Shown here: positions 25,672-34,876 of the stretch, one piece after another | Layout of the letters: each line of letters begins with the position of its first letter | Numbering within the stretch: the stretch's first letter is position 1 | Assembly (NCBI RefSeq): GCF_019977355.1 | Contig: NZ_AP024655.1 | Coordinates: 4,588,001 to 4,652,000 of the forward strand | Reading direction: 5' to 3' | Length of the DNA stretch: 64,000 nucleotides | Source: Arthrobacter sp. NicSoilB8 | GTDB taxonomy: Bacteria; Actinomycetota; Actinomycetes; Actinomycetales; Micrococcaceae | Notes under the pieces: model-generated | What the model saw: only the letters and a program-made list of their open reading frames with translations | Told to the model about the DNA's origin: nothing | Database searches by the model: none | Made by a program: the position numbers and the translations under genes

Positions 25672-26118
25672 CTATTCCGTGGCGGGCATATCTTCCAGGA
25701 TGGACTTGAGCCGCTCGAGCTGGCCCACCTCGGCCTTCATCCGCCGGCGGAACGGGCTGGTCACCCGGACCAGGAATCCCTTGGGCTCGCAGTTCAGGGC
25801 AAAGCGGACGCGGGTGCTGGGGCCCTCCGTGCTCAGGTAGTAGCCCCCGTGCGGCCGGGCCGGCCCGACGATGACCTGGTATTGGATCTCCGCGCCTGGC
25901 CGGGCCTCGATGATTTCAAAATCGGCGGCCACGGGGCGGCCCCCGGGACCCGCGACCGTCTGCCGGTACACGGCGCCCTTGGCGCCGGCGGCGCCGGAAA
26001 GCAGCTCCACGCTCCGGACCCCTTCCCGCCACAGCGGCAGGTGGCCCGGGTCCAGGAGGAAGTTGTAAACGCTCATGGCGTCACGGTGAATGATGACGTC
26101 ATACTCTGCGAATGCCAC
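25672..26118 (-). CDS. SRPBCC-family (START-like) protein
   Basis: A 148-aa protein with the helix-grip pattern of polyketide cyclase/dehydrase-like proteins: an N-terminal [21 protein letters not shown], then a middle strand set ([20 protein letters not shown]) and a long C-terminal helix [18 protein letters not shown]. Members bind hydrophobic ligands, but the ligand is unknown. It lies 180 bases upstream of dcd on the same strand and need not be co-transcribed. Confidence 0.8.
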   Translation of the reverse strand: MAFAEYDVIIHRDAMSVYNFLLDPGHLPLWREGVRSVELLSGAAGAKGAVYRQTVAGPGGRPVAADFEIIEARPGAEIQYQVIVGPARPHGGYYLSTEGPSTRVRFALNCEPKGFLVRVTSPFRRRMKAEVGQLERLKSILEDMPATE

Positions 26119-26484
26119 GAAAATCCTTGCTCGGCGGACAGCTAATGGGTGTAGCCCGCTTCCCCGGAACTGCAGCTAACCATTTCAGGATAGACAGCAC
26201 TGGCCGCGGTCCCGGATCCCGTGGCGGGCTTTCGCCGAAGAGTGTCCGAAGAGTTATGCGACGGCGCGGAGTGTTACGGCGGCCCAGCATGTGTCCGGGC
26301 CGGGCGCGGACAAGTTGCAGGGCCCGGACAAGTTGCAGGGGCAGGGGCGGGCCGGGGCAGGACAGGGCCCGGCCGTGGACAGACAACGCGCGGACGTGAC
26401 GTGTTCAACCTCGCGGCCAGACTGAGGTAATGTAAATCTCGTTGTTTCACCGGGGCAAAGTCCAGCATCTTGGACGGCCCCACT
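26119..26484. other. Intergenic region before tRNA-Gly, with an 18-bp direct repeat
   Basis: No gene is supported here; the open frames on both strands are unlike known proteins or are tRNA artefacts. It contains two exact copies of CGGACAAGTTGCAGGG (26307-26322 and 26325-26340) inside a G-rich tract. A possible tRNA promoter is TTCAAC (26404-26409), an 18-base spacer and TAATGT (26428-26433); this is a weak prediction. Confidence 0.5.
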
Positions 26485-26558
26485 GCGGCTGTAGCTCAAT
26501 GGTAGAGCGCTAGCTTCCCAAGCTTGATACGCGGGTTCGATTCCCGTCAGCCGCTCCA
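26485..26558 (+). tRNA. tRNA-Gly (anticodon CCC)
   Basis: A 74-base cloverleaf with encoded 3' CCA. Acceptor GCGGCTG pairs with CAGCCGC, the D arm GCTC/GAGC is regular, the anticodon loop is TTCCCAA with anticodon CCC, and the T arm carries TTCGATT. The anticodon stem CTAGC/GCTTG contains one U-U mismatch (position 28-42 by standard numbering). Confidence 0.96.
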
Positions 26559-26672
26559 ATCCTTCCCTGCGTTTCTCCCTGCGCTGCCGCGCCGCTCCCC
26601 CGGGCTGCCATTAGGTTGCTACCTGTATCGTCAGAAGTCAGGAACCTCTTCGGTTCCGCTACAGGAGCAATC

Positions 26673-26822
26673 ATGGCTGACAAATCCCCCCGTCAAGCAG
26701 CATCCAAGAAATCCGGCAAATCCATCAAGGAAAAGCGCGCTGACAAGAGGGCCGCTTCAGCGCCGGCCAGCTCCCTGGACAAGGTGACCGCCACGAAGAC
26801 GGCGAGCGCCAAGAAGAAGTGA
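26673..26822 (+). CDS. Small lysine-rich protein (49 aa)
   Basis: A strongly basic 49-residue protein, MADKSPRQAASKKSGKSIKE and onward to KTASAKKK, with a good AGGAG ribosome site 8 bases before the ATG. It is probably disordered and could bind nucleic acid, which is inference from composition alone. Its stop overlaps the GTG of the downstream dehydrogenase (GTGA), so the two are coupled. An upstream ATG in frame at 26616 would lack a ribosome site. Confidence 0.75.
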   Translation: MADKSPRQAASKKSGKSIKEKRADKRAASAPASSLDKVTATKTASAKKK

Positions 26823-27979
26823 CCGGTTCCCCGAACCATCTCACCCTTGGCATCCTCGCCAGCACGCGAAAACCCGACGAGCGACGCCTCCCCATCCACC
26901 CCCTGCACCTGGACCGTATCGCGCCGGAGATCCGGGGCCAGCTGATCCTCGAGGAAGGCTACGGAGAGCGCTTCGGCCTTTCCGACACCGAGCTTGCGCC
27001 CCTCGTGGGGCGCATCGCCCGCCGGGAGCAGCTGCTGGCGGATGCCGACGTCGTCCTGCTGCCCAAGCCTCAGCCGGAAGACCTGGCCGAGCTCCGCGAC
27101 GGGCAGGTCCTCTGGGGCTGGCCGCACTGCGTGCAGGACCGGGCCATCACCCAGCTGGCGATCGACAAGAAACTCACGCTGATCGCCTTCGAAGCCATGA
27201 ACCACTGGGCCAGCGACGGCGGCTTCGGCCTTCACGTGTTCCATAAGAACAACGAGCTCGCCGGCTACTGCTCCGTGCTGCACTCCCTGGCCCTGACCGG
27301 TTCCACCGGAGACTACGGCCGCCGGCTGAGCGCCGTCGTCATCGGCTTCGGCGCGACGGCCCGCGGTGCGGTCACGGCCCTGAACGCCCACGGCGTCCAC
27401 GACGTGCAAGTGCTGACCAACCGCGGGGTTGCCGCGGTGGGCTCGCCCATTCACTCGGTCCGGATTGCGCAGTTCGATCACGACAACGAGGCTCCGTTCC
27501 TCAGTGAGGTCATTACCGAGCGCGGGCGGGTGCCGCTGGCGCCGTTCCTCGCCGAGCGTGACATCGTGGTCAACTGCACCCTGCAAGACCCCAACGCGCC
27601 GCTGACCTACCTCCGCACCGAGGACCTGGCCGCATTCCGGCCCGGCAGCCTGATCGTGGACGTGTCCTGCGACGAGGGCATGGGCTTCAGCTGGGCGAAA
27701 ACCACCACGTTCGCCGAGCCGATGTTCAAGGTCGGGGACCACATCGACTACTACGCCGTGGACCACAGCCCGTCCTACCTCTGGAATTCCTCCAGCTGGG
27801 AGATCAGCGAGGCACTGCTGCCGTTCCTCGAGACCGTGGTCGAGGGCCCCGACGCATGGACCGCGAACGAGACCATCCGCCGCGCGATTGAAATCCGCGA
27901 CGGCGTGGTCCTGAACCCGGATGTGCTGCAGTTCCAGCAGCGGGAGCCGGAGTACCCGCACCTTCCCCTGTCGCGCTAG
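26819..27979 (+). CDS. N5-(carboxyethyl)ornithine synthase-like dehydrogenase (AlaDH/PNT family)
   Basis: A 386-aa NAD(P)-dependent enzyme of the alanine dehydrogenase/transhydrogenase fold. The N-terminal catalytic part reads LGILASTRKPDERRLPIHPL and ILEEGYGERFGLSD; the lysine in VVLLPKPQPEDL and the histidine in WGWPHCVQD are in family positions. The nucleotide-binding segment is SAVVIGFGATARGAVTALNA. Characterised Ceo makes N5-(1-carboxyethyl)ornithine from ornithine and pyruvate; here a close but unproven opine-type reaction is likely. The GTG start overlaps the previous stop. A terminator-like hairpin follows. Confidence 0.75.
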   Translation: MTGSPNHLTLGILASTRKPDERRLPIHPLHLDRIAPEIRGQLILEEGYGERFGLSDTELAPLVGRIARREQLLADADVVLLPKPQPEDLAELRDGQVLWGWPHCVQDRAITQLAIDKKLTLIAFEAMNHWASDGGFGLHVFHKNNELAGYCSVLHSLALTGSTGDYGRRLSAVVIGFGATARGAVTALNAHGVHDVQVLTNRGVAAVGSPIHSVRIAQFDHDNEAPFLSEVITERGRVPLAPFLAERDIVVNCTLQDPNAPLTYLRTEDLAAFRPGSLIVDVSCDEGMGFSWAKTTTFAEPMFKVGDHIDYYAVDHSPSYLWNSSSWEISEALLPFLETVVEGPDAWTANETIRRAIEIRDGVVLNPDVLQFQQREPEYPHLPLSR

Positions 27980-28005
27980 TACTCCCGGATTTCCGCGACG
28001 AAAAA

Positions 28006-28041
28006 GGACAGCCGCTGCGCGGATCCACGCAGCGGCTGTCC
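28006..28041 (-). terminator. Intrinsic terminator of the MFS gene
   Basis: Perfect 14-base arms, GGACAGCCGCTGCG at 28006-28019 and its complement at 28028-28041, with an 8-base loop. On the minus strand the hairpin is followed by a TTTTT run, the standard intrinsic terminator, ending the MFS transcript. It may also stop the convergent dehydrogenase transcript. Confidence 0.85.
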
Positions 28042-28058
28042 GGGAACGGCGCACAAAG

Positions 28059-29405
28059 CTAGGCCGTCCGGACAATCCGCAACAGCCGCCGCCGGTTCTT
28101 CAAGTCCACCTTGAGCATGAGCTGCCCGCGCCGGGCCAGGACGACGGCGACTGTCGCGGCGGCCAGCATCGGCACGCCGCCGGAGATCAGGACAGCGGTG
28201 TGCGGGTCCGCGTGCTCGGCGAGCCAGCCGACCATCGGGCCGCCGATCGCCTGACCGCCGATCAGCACCATGATGTACAGGCTCATGACGCGCCCGCGGA
28301 TCGCGAGGTTGGCGCTGACCTGGACCAGCTGGTTCGCCGCGGTGAGGAACATCAGGCACCAGAAGCCGGCAAGCACCATGGCCGCGCCGAACCAGGGCAT
28401 GGACGGCGCCAGGGATGCCAAACACAGCATGAGCCCGTACATCCCGGCGCCCAGGACCACCGAGCGCAGCCGCAGTTCGCGCCGCCGGGCCGAGGTAATG
28501 GCGCCGGCCAGGGCGCCGAGGGCAACGAGGGTGTTGAGCAGGCCGTAGCCGCCGGCACCGGCGTCGTACACATGGTCGGCGAACGCGGCCAGCAGCACCG
28601 GAAGGCTCATCGCGAACACCGCGACAAACCCTGCCATCAGCCAGGGCCAGTAGATCGTGGGCTTGCTGAGGGCGTAGTCCAGGCCTTCCCTCAGCATGCC
28701 GCGGCGTTTGGAGACCGGGACGCTGACATGCAGCTGGTCCTTGCGCAGGCTCAGGAGCATGGCCACGGTGAAGCAGCAGGCCACCGCGTTGGCGGCAAAG
28801 GCCCAGCCCGCGCCGACGGCGGTCAGCAGGAGCCCTGCCAGCGCCGGACCGATCAGGCCGCCGAGCTGGAAGATCGTCGAGTTCACACTGATCGCGTTGC
28901 GCAGGTAGCCGGGGCCGACGAGTTCGTTGACGAACACCTGGCGGGCGGGCTGGTCCAGCACGGTCACGAAGCCCAGGACCAGGGCGATCGCATAGACGTG
29001 CCCGACCTCGATCCGCTGGCTCAGGGCCAGCGCGGCGAGGACCGCGGCCAGCACGGCGGCCACCGACTGGCACAGCATGAGGATCTTCCGCTTCGGGAAG
29101 CGGTCCGCCATCATGCCGGCCCACGGGCCGAGGAACAGCGACGGCAGGAACTGCAAAGCCACGGTGATGCCGACGGCGGTGACGGATCCGGAGAGCTGGA
29201 GCACCAGCCAGTCCTGGGCGATCCGCTGCATCCACAGCGCGATCACGGCGATGAAGTGGCCGATCGCGAAGACCCGGAAGTTGCGGATCTTCAGCGAGAT
29301 GAACGTATGGCGCCACGGCAGGCGCTGGGTGACGACGGCGATGGGTTGGGTGATGGTGTCCGGCAAGGAAGCTGCGTTCGCCTCAAGCGGCGGAGGGGGA
29401 GCCAC
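28059..29405 (-). CDS. MFS efflux transporter (EntS/MFS_3 type)
   Basis: A 448-aa carrier with about 12 helices. It starts at GTG (M/VAPPPPLEANAASLPDTITQ) with a soluble N-terminus, then FAIGHFIAVIALWMQRIAQD and the loop-2 motif GPWAGMMADRFPKRKILMLC that marks MFS drug or siderophore exporters. EntS-like proteins export small molecules; no biosynthetic cluster is adjacent, so the substrate is open. It is divergent from a LysR regulator 141 bases away, which is a candidate controller. Confidence 0.85.
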   Translation of the reverse strand: MAPPPPLEANAASLPDTITQPIAVVTQRLPWRHTFISLKIRNFRVFAIGHFIAVIALWMQRIAQDWLVLQLSGSVTAVGITVALQFLPSLFLGPWAGMMADRFPKRKILMLCQSVAAVLAAVLAALALSQRIEVGHVYAIALVLGFVTVLDQPARQVFVNELVGPGYLRNAISVNSTIFQLGGLIGPALAGLLLTAVGAGWAFAANAVACCFTVAMLLSLRKDQLHVSVPVSKRRGMLREGLDYALSKPTIYWPWLMAGFVAVFAMSLPVLLAAFADHVYDAGAGGYGLLNTLVALGALAGAITSARRRELRLRSVVLGAGMYGLMLCLASLAPSMPWFGAAMVLAGFWCLMFLTAANQLVQVSANLAIRGRVMSLYIMVLIGGQAIGGPMVGWLAEHADPHTAVLISGGVPMLAAATVAVVLARRGQLMLKVDLKNRRRLLRIVRTA

Positions 29406-29546
29406 GGAAATGTCCTCAAAAGAGCGGGTGAGCGGGATGGACTTAACGCTAGGCTGGCCCCAGACGATTGTGGAAGCCTATTCCCCGCATAACTCGCATT
29501 ACAGATCGCAATGCAATGTCAGCGGCATCCGATTCGGGAGACCCTC

Positions 29547-30401
29547 ATGTTCGAACCTGCCCAGCTCCGTTCGTTCCTGGCGGTGGCCGAAACCCTGAGT
29601 TTCACCAAGGCCGCAGAACGCCTCGGCCTGGCCCAGCCGACCGTCAGCCAGCATGTGCGCAAACTGGAGTCCGCCGCCAAGCGGGTGCTCGTTGCACGGG
29701 ACACCCGGGACGTGCGGCTGACGGACAATGGCGACGCCATGGCCGGGTTTGCCCGGAACATCCTCGCCGCGCACGACGCCGCCTCCCGCTATTTCTCCGG
29801 ATCCGCCATGCGCGGCCGGCTGCGCTTTGGCACGGCCGACGATCTCGCCATCACCGGGCTGCCCCGCATCCTCCGGGAGTTCCGGCAGATTTATCCGCAG
29901 ATCAATCTCGAGCTCACGGTGGGCCAGAGCGACCAGCTCTACAAGCGCCTGAATGCGGGCCAGCTGGACCTTGTGTTTGTGAAGTGGGTGGCCGGGGCCA
30001 AGGACGGGACAGTGGTCCAGCAGGATGCCTTCGCCTGGGTCGGCCTGGAACAGACCGTGCTGGATCCGGCCGGTCCGGTGCCGCTGATCGCGTACCCCTC
30101 CCCCAGCCTCAGCCGGAAGCTTGCGATCGATGCCCTTGAGTCCACCGGCCGGACCTGGCGGATCACCTGCACCACGCGGCAGATCAGCGGCGTGCTGGCC
30201 GCGGTCCGGGCCGGCATCGGGGTGGCGGTCATGCCGTCCTCCCTGGTGCCGGACGACCTGAAAATCATCACCCGGCGCTTCGACCTGCCGCCCGTAGGTG
30301 ATGTCGATTTCACCCTCATCCGCAACCCGCTGGCCAATACCGAGGTGATCGATGCCCTCACCCAGGCGATCGTGGGCCGGACCCTGAAACGCCCGGCCTG
30401 A
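29547..30401 (+). CDS. LysR-family regulator divergent from the MFS exporter
   Basis: A 284-aa LTTR. The winged HTH is PAQLRSFLAVAETLSFTKAA with ERLGLAQPTVSQHVRKLESA, and the effector domain follows from about residue 90 (GRLRFGTADDLAITGLPRIL). I chose ATG 29547 because GGGAGA lies 6-8 bases upstream and the N-terminus is canonical. LysR regulators usually control the divergent neighbour, so the MFS gene at 29405 is the likely target; effector unknown. Confidence 0.88.
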   Translation: MFEPAQLRSFLAVAETLSFTKAAERLGLAQPTVSQHVRKLESAAKRVLVARDTRDVRLTDNGDAMAGFARNILAAHDAASRYFSGSAMRGRLRFGTADDLAITGLPRILREFRQIYPQINLELTVGQSDQLYKRLNAGQLDLVFVKWVAGAKDGTVVQQDAFAWVGLEQTVLDPAGPVPLIAYPSPSLSRKLAIDALESTGRTWRITCTTRQISGVLAAVRAGIGVAVMPSSLVPDDLKIITRRFDLPPVGDVDFTLIRNPLANTEVIDALTQAIVGRTLKRPA

Positions 30402-30700
30402 GGCGGCTGATTGCCCGTTCGAGGCGGCGCCGCCGACTCGTCACGCGGTCAGGCAACCGCTCCCGGCAGCCCCCGGCGCGGCCACAGCGCCGTCGCGGTA
30501 CTTACCCTGAGTGCTACCCGCACGGGGAAGACTACTTACTTGACCATTGAACGATGCAGGTACTTCATCTATCCTGTCATTACCTAAGATCAACTGTTCG
30601 AGGTCAAGCAGAGGCCCACGACAACGATTCGAAAAATCGAACGCTGTCCGCGCTGCTGCCGCATGGCTGGCGCCGGGGCGTTCGGGATAGGCCGCCAATG
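30402..30700. other. Intergenic region before the zinc-ribbon gene
   Basis: No gene is supported. The middle is locally AT-rich (around 30520-30600) and includes TTACTTGACCATTG, so a promoter for the zinc-ribbon gene is likely there, but hexamers cannot be assigned with confidence. Confidence 0.4.
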
Positions 30701-31114
30701 ATGCCAGCTGTAAACCATTCCCGTATCCCCTTAGCCGCTTCACCACGTGCGCCGAAGGCCGCCCATCCGGCAATCGCGCCAGCGTACCCGGCGGCGGCAA
30801 TGCACCACCCCGGCCCTGCCATCCAGCACGCCGGCGTGACGCAGCATGCCAGCGCCGTTCAGCACGCCAGCCCGGACCGCCGGGGAATCCGCCCCGCCAC
30901 TTTGGCGGAGTCCGAATACGTTGCCAGTCCGTATTGCGAACGCTGCGGCACCGACGAATTCATTTACCTTGAGACCTTCGTGCCCGCCACGCACCGCCGG
31001 GACGGCTCGGTCAGCAAACTCGGCGAGGTCACCTACTTCTGCTCGGGTTGCGACGATTTCTCCGCCCACGCGGTCCCCGCCTCATGGGTGCCGCCAGGCT
31101 GGTACTTCGGCTAA
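30701..31114 (+). CDS. Small zinc-ribbon-like protein of unknown function
   Basis: A 137-aa protein with an Ala/His/Pro-rich, probably disordered first half (HHPGPAIQHAGVTQHASAVQ) and a compact C-terminal part holding two CxxC pairs: YCERCGTDEFIYLETFVPAT and YFCSGCDDFSAHAVP, which could form one zinc ribbon. ATG 30701 (or the adjacent 30698) is used; the ribosome site is weak. A strong hairpin follows the gene. Function is unknown. Confidence 0.72.
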   Translation: MPAVNHSRIPLAASPRAPKAAHPAIAPAYPAAAMHHPGPAIQHAGVTQHASAVQHASPDRRGIRPATLAESEYVASPYCERCGTDEFIYLETFVPATHRRDGSVSKLGEVTYFCSGCDDFSAHAVPASWVPPGWYFG

Positions 31115-31182
31115 GCGGCACGCCGACTCGGTCCGGCGCATAACGTCCCCGCAGCCCTGAAGCTTTCACGCCTTCGCCGCTT

Positions 31183-31238
31183 AACGCCGTCGCCGCCGTG
31201 CACGCACCTCACGGTGCCTGCACGGCGGCGACGGCGTT
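31183..31238. terminator. Strong bidirectional terminator between zinc-ribbon gene and putA
   Basis: Perfect 20-base arms at 31183-31202 and 31219-31238 (AACGCCGTCGCCGCCGTGCA and complement). The 16-base loop can itself pair (GCACC with GGTGC), giving a nested stem, and TT follows on the plus strand and AA precedes. It lies between convergent stop codons. Confidence 0.85.
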
Positions 31239-31274
31239 TTAGCACGCCCGGGTTACGGTTTTAGCAGTTCCCTG

Positions 31275-34200
31275 CTAGATGAGTGCGTCCGAGATGTGGT
31301 TGGGCGTGCCGAAGCGGTGGGCCGTGATGCTGATGGCCTGCTCGTGCAGGAACGGCAGCAGCTCCACGCGCCCGGCTTCCGTGACCGGGTGGAAGTAGAC
31401 GGCCAGGTCGGGGCGGCCGCCGGTGGCCTCGGCCAGTGCCCTGGCGTCCCCGCCGATCAGCCGGATCCGGGCGCCGGACAGTTTGCCCGCCGCGGCGAGC
31501 CTGCCGGCGGAAGCCAGCCAGTCGGCGTCGTTCTCCACGGTGGCGGTGATGCCGAGCCCGGACAGGACGGCGCGCAGCTGGGCGGGCAGTTCGACGGCGG
31601 CGGAGACCGTCAGCGCGGACCCGGCGAGGACACCGGCGGCGACGGTCCGGACGAGGTCGGCAAGGGGTTCGCCTTCGGCCAGGCGGACCGTGACCGGCAG
31701 CGGGCGGTAGCGGAAGACGTTGCGCTCGGCGCTGAGACCCGAGACGTCCTTGGCGGTGCCGAACTCCTCGGCCCAGGCCCGGGCGTCGGAGGCCAGCGCG
31801 CGCTGCAGCGGCGCCAGTTCCCCGGCAGTCAGGAAGCCCTTGGCCGCGTCCTCGATCCGGCGCACTCCAGAGTGGGCGGCGGTGCCGGCGGCGGCGGGCT
31901 TGCTGACCCATTCGCCGAGGCCGACGAGGTAGTTCGGTCCGCCGGCCTTGGTGCCGGCGCCGACGGCGGATTTCTTCCAGCCGCCGAAGGGCTGGCGCTG
32001 GACGATCGCGCCGGTGATGCCGCGGTTGACGTAAAGGTTGCCGGCCTGGATGGTGTCCAGCCAGATGCCCAGTTCCTCGCTGTTGAGCGAGTGCAGGCCC
32101 GCGGTGAGGCCGTAGTCGATCTGGTTCTGGATCGCGATGGCGTCCTCAAGGGTTTCCGCGGTCATGACGCCGAGGACGGGACCGAAGAACTCGGTGAGGT
32201 GGAAGTAGGATCCGCGCCGGACGCCGGAGCGCACGCCGGGGCTCCAGAGCTTGCCCGTGTCGTCCAGCTTCCGCGGTTCCACGGCCCAGGTCTCACCCTC
32301 GCCGAGAGTGGTGAGGGCGTTGAGGAGCTTGCCGTTGGCGGGCTCGATGATCGGGCCCATCTGGCTTGTCGGGTCTTCCGGGTAGCCGACCTTCAGCGAG
32401 GTGACGGCGTCAATGAGCTGGTTGTGGAAGCGCTTGGACGTGGCCACCGATCCGACGAGGATCACGAGCGACGCGGCGGAGCACTTCTGGCCGGCGTGGC
32501 CGAACGCGGAGTACGCCACGTCCTTGGCCGCGAGGTCCAGGTCCGCGCTGGGGGTGACGATGATGGCGTTCTTGCCGCTGGTTTCGGCCAGCAGCGGCAG
32601 GTCTTTGCGGAAGGAGCGGAAGAGCTCGGCGGTCTCGTAGCCGCCGGTCAGGATGACGCGGTCCACGGCCGGGTGGGAGACCAGCTGACGGCCGAGTTCC
32701 CGCTCGCCCAGCTGGACCATGGTGAGGACGTCGCGCGGAACGCCGGCCTCCCAGAGAGCCTCGATCATGACCGCACCGCTGCGGCGGGCCTGCTTGGCGG
32801 GCTTGATCACGACGGCAGAGCCCGCGGCGAGGGCCGCCAGGGTGGAACCGGCCGGGATGGCGACGGGGAAGTTCCACGGCGGCGTCACGACGGTGAGCTT
32901 GGCCGGGACGAAGGCGGCGCCGTCGACGGCGTCGAGCTTGCGGGCCGATTCGGCGTAGTAGTGCGCGAAGTCGACGGCCTCGCTGACCTCAGGATCGCCC
33001 TGGTCAATCGTCTTGCCGGTTTCGCTGGCCATAACCTCGAGGAGGTCGGCGCGGCGGGCCTCGAGGACGTCGCCGGCGCGGTGCAGGATCTCGGCGCGCT
33101 CGGCGCCGGAGAGTGCACCCCAGGCCTTGCCCTTCTCGAGGGCGGTGCCGATGACCGAGTTCAGGGTCGCCTCGTCGTTGATCATGGCGGCCTCGACGGC
33201 GGCGTTGCCCAGCGTGGAGGTCGCCACGCGGCCCAGGATGGCGCGGCCCCAGTCGCGGTTCGCGGGCAGTGAGGGATCCGTGTCCGGCGTGTTCTCGAAC
33301 GAGTCGCGGGGCAGCGGCGCGGCCGGGAGGGCGCGGTTCTGCCGGCGGTTCGGGCCCGGGACCTCGTCGTCGAGCTTGGCGAGGGAGGCGAGGAAGCGCT
33401 GCTTCTCGCGCTCGAAGAGCGATTCGTTTTCAGAAAGCTCGAAGACGGCGGACATGAAGTTGTCCTGGCTGGCGCCCTCTTCGAGGCGGCGGATCAGGTA
33501 GGCGATCGCGACGTCGAACTCGGCGGGGTGGACCACCGGGGTGTAGAGCAGGAGGGAACCGACGTCCTTCTTGACGGCTTCGGCCTGGCCCTGGGCCATG
33601 CCGAGGAGCATCTCGAATTCGATGCTCGGCTGTGCGGTATCCGCGATGCCGCGCTGCTTGGCCAGCAGCCAGGCGAAGGCGATGTCGAAGAGGTTGTGGC
33701 CGGCGACGCCGATCCGGATGTTGCGGATCCGGTCCGGGTGCAGCGAGTAGTTGATGACCCGCTTGTAGTTGGTGTCCGAGTCCTGCTTGGTGTTCCAGGT
33801 GGCGAGCGGCCAGTCGTGCAGGGAGGCCTCCACCTGCTCCATCGGCAGGTTGGCGCCCTTGACCACACGGACCTTGATCGCGGCGCCGCCGTCGGCGCGG
33901 CGGGCCGCGGCCCAGTCCTGCAGGCGGATCATGGCGGCGAGGGCGTCCGGCAGGTAGGCCTGGAGCACGATGCCGGCCTCGAGGTTCTTGAACTCGGGCT
34001 TGTCCAGGATCCGAGTGAAGACCGCGATGGTCATGTCCAGGTCCTTGTATTCCTCCATGTCCAGGTTGATGAACTTGGCGGTCTTTCCCGCGCCAGTGCC
34101 TGACGCGCCGTCGGCAAAGGAGGCGGCGCGGGTGAAGAGCGGGGTGAGCTTCTCCACGACGTGCTCCACGGCCTCGTCGAAGGCCCACGCGGAGTGCGGG

Positions 34201-34832
34201 GCCACCGTGGAGGAGACCTTGATGGAAACGTAGTCCACGTCCGGGCGGGACAGCAGGGCGTGGGTTCCCTCAAGCCGTCGGGAGGCCTCGTGCTCGCCGA
34301 GCACGGCCTCGCCGAGGAGGTTGACGTTGAGCTTGATGCCGTCCTTGCGGATCTTGGCGATGGCCGGGCCCAGCTTGGCGTCGGTGGCGTCGACAATGAG
34401 GTGGCCGACCATTTCGCGGAGCACGCGGCGGGCGACCGGGATGACCACCTGCGGCAGGACCGGAGCCATGGTTCCGCCGAGGCGGACCGCGCTGCGCATG
34501 TACCAGGGCAGGAACGCCGGGACCTTGGGGGCGAGGGCGGCGAGGTTGCGGGCGGCGACCTGGAGGTCCTCCGGACGGACGACGCCGTCGACGAATCCGA
34601 CCGTGAAGTCCAGGCCGTTGGGGTCCTTCAGGACGCCGGCGAGCTGTTCGGCCGAGGCGTCGACCGGAACCTTGGCGGCTTCGGTGAGCCAGTGGCGCAC
34701 CAGCGCGATGGTGTCCTCGGCCAGGGCCGCGGCTTCGAGGACCGTGGAGCCTTCCGAGACGGCGGCGTGTGTGGCTTCGTTGCCTGCGGCCTTGCCGGTG
34801 GTTGCGCCGGATTCCGTGGAGATGTTGGTCAT
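31275..34832 (-). CDS. putA: Bifunctional proline dehydrogenase / L-glutamate gamma-semialdehyde dehydrogenase
   Basis: A 1185-aa enzyme that oxidises proline to glutamate in two steps at the membrane. Residues about 100-470 form the FAD-binding PRODH barrel, with the closing signature AYLIRRLEEGASQDNFMSAV (about 444-463). Residues about 540-1010 are the aldehyde dehydrogenase, with VVTPPWNFPVAIPAGSTLAA and catalytic Cys784 in GHAGQKCSAAS. The C-terminal 170 residues resemble a degenerate ALDH-like domain as in long PutA proteins. There is no N-terminal ribbon-helix-helix, so it should not repress its own gene. A promoter and inverted repeat upstream resemble those of the next permease gene. 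Confidence 0.95.
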   Translation of the reverse strand: MTNISTESGATTGKAAGNEATHAAVSEGSTVLEAAALAEDTIALVRHWLTEAAKVPVDASAEQLAGVLKDPNGLDFTVGFVDGVVRPEDLQVAARNLAALAPKVPAFLPWYMRSAVRLGGTMAPVLPQVVIPVARRVLREMVGHLIVDATDAKLGPAIAKIRKDGIKLNVNLLGEAVLGEHEASRRLEGTHALLSRPDVDYVSIKVSSTVAPHSAWAFDEAVEHVVEKLTPLFTRAASFADGASGTGAGKTAKFINLDMEEYKDLDMTIAVFTRILDKPEFKNLEAGIVLQAYLPDALAAMIRLQDWAAARRADGGAAIKVRVVKGANLPMEQVEASLHDWPLATWNTKQDSDTNYKRVINYSLHPDRIRNIRIGVAGHNLFDIAFAWLLAKQRGIADTAQPSIEFEMLLGMAQGQAEAVKKDVGSLLLYTPVVHPAEFDVAIAYLIRRLEEGASQDNFMSAVFELSENESLFEREKQRFLASLAKLDDEVPGPNRRQNRALPAAPLPRDSFENTPDTDPSLPANRDWGRAILGRVATSTLGNAAVEAAMINDEATLNSVIGTALEKGKAWGALSGAERAEILHRAGDVLEARRADLLEVMASETGKTIDQGDPEVSEAVDFAHYYAESARKLDAVDGAAFVPAKLTVVTPPWNFPVAIPAGSTLAALAAGSAVVIKPAKQARRSGAVMIEALWEAGVPRDVLTMVQLGERELGRQLVSHPAVDRVILTGGYETAELFRSFRKDLPLLAETSGKNAIIVTPSADLDLAAKDVAYSAFGHAGQKCSAASLVILVGSVATSKRFHNQLIDAVTSLKVGYPEDPTSQMGPIIEPANGKLLNALTTLGEGETWAVEPRKLDDTGKLWSPGVRSGVRRGSYFHLTEFFGPVLGVMTAETLEDAIAIQNQIDYGLTAGLHSLNSEELGIWLDTIQAGNLYVNRGITGAIVQRQPFGGWKKSAVGAGTKAGGPNYLVGLGEWVSKPAAAGTAAHSGVRRIEDAAKGFLTAGELAPLQRALASDARAWAEEFGTAKDVSGLSAERNVFRYRPLPVTVRLAEGEPLADLVRTVAAGVLAGSALTVSAAVELPAQLRAVLSGLGITATVENDADWLASAGRLAAAGKLSGARIRLIGGDARALAEATGGRPDLAVYFHPVTEAGRVELLPFLHEQAISITAHRFGTPNHISDALI

Positions 34833-34876
34833 GGCTGGAACTCGTTCTTTCTCAAGATGTGGACCTCTTATGAATC

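Noticed and set aside
26254..26559. Minus-strand frame containing TGIEPAYQAWEASALPLSYS
   Set aside because: This is the well-known false protein read antisense through a tRNA gene, here tRNA-Gly.
31296..33272. Open frame of 658 codons opposite putA
   Set aside because: Antisense of the dehydrogenase domain, with no recognisable fold and no ribosome site.
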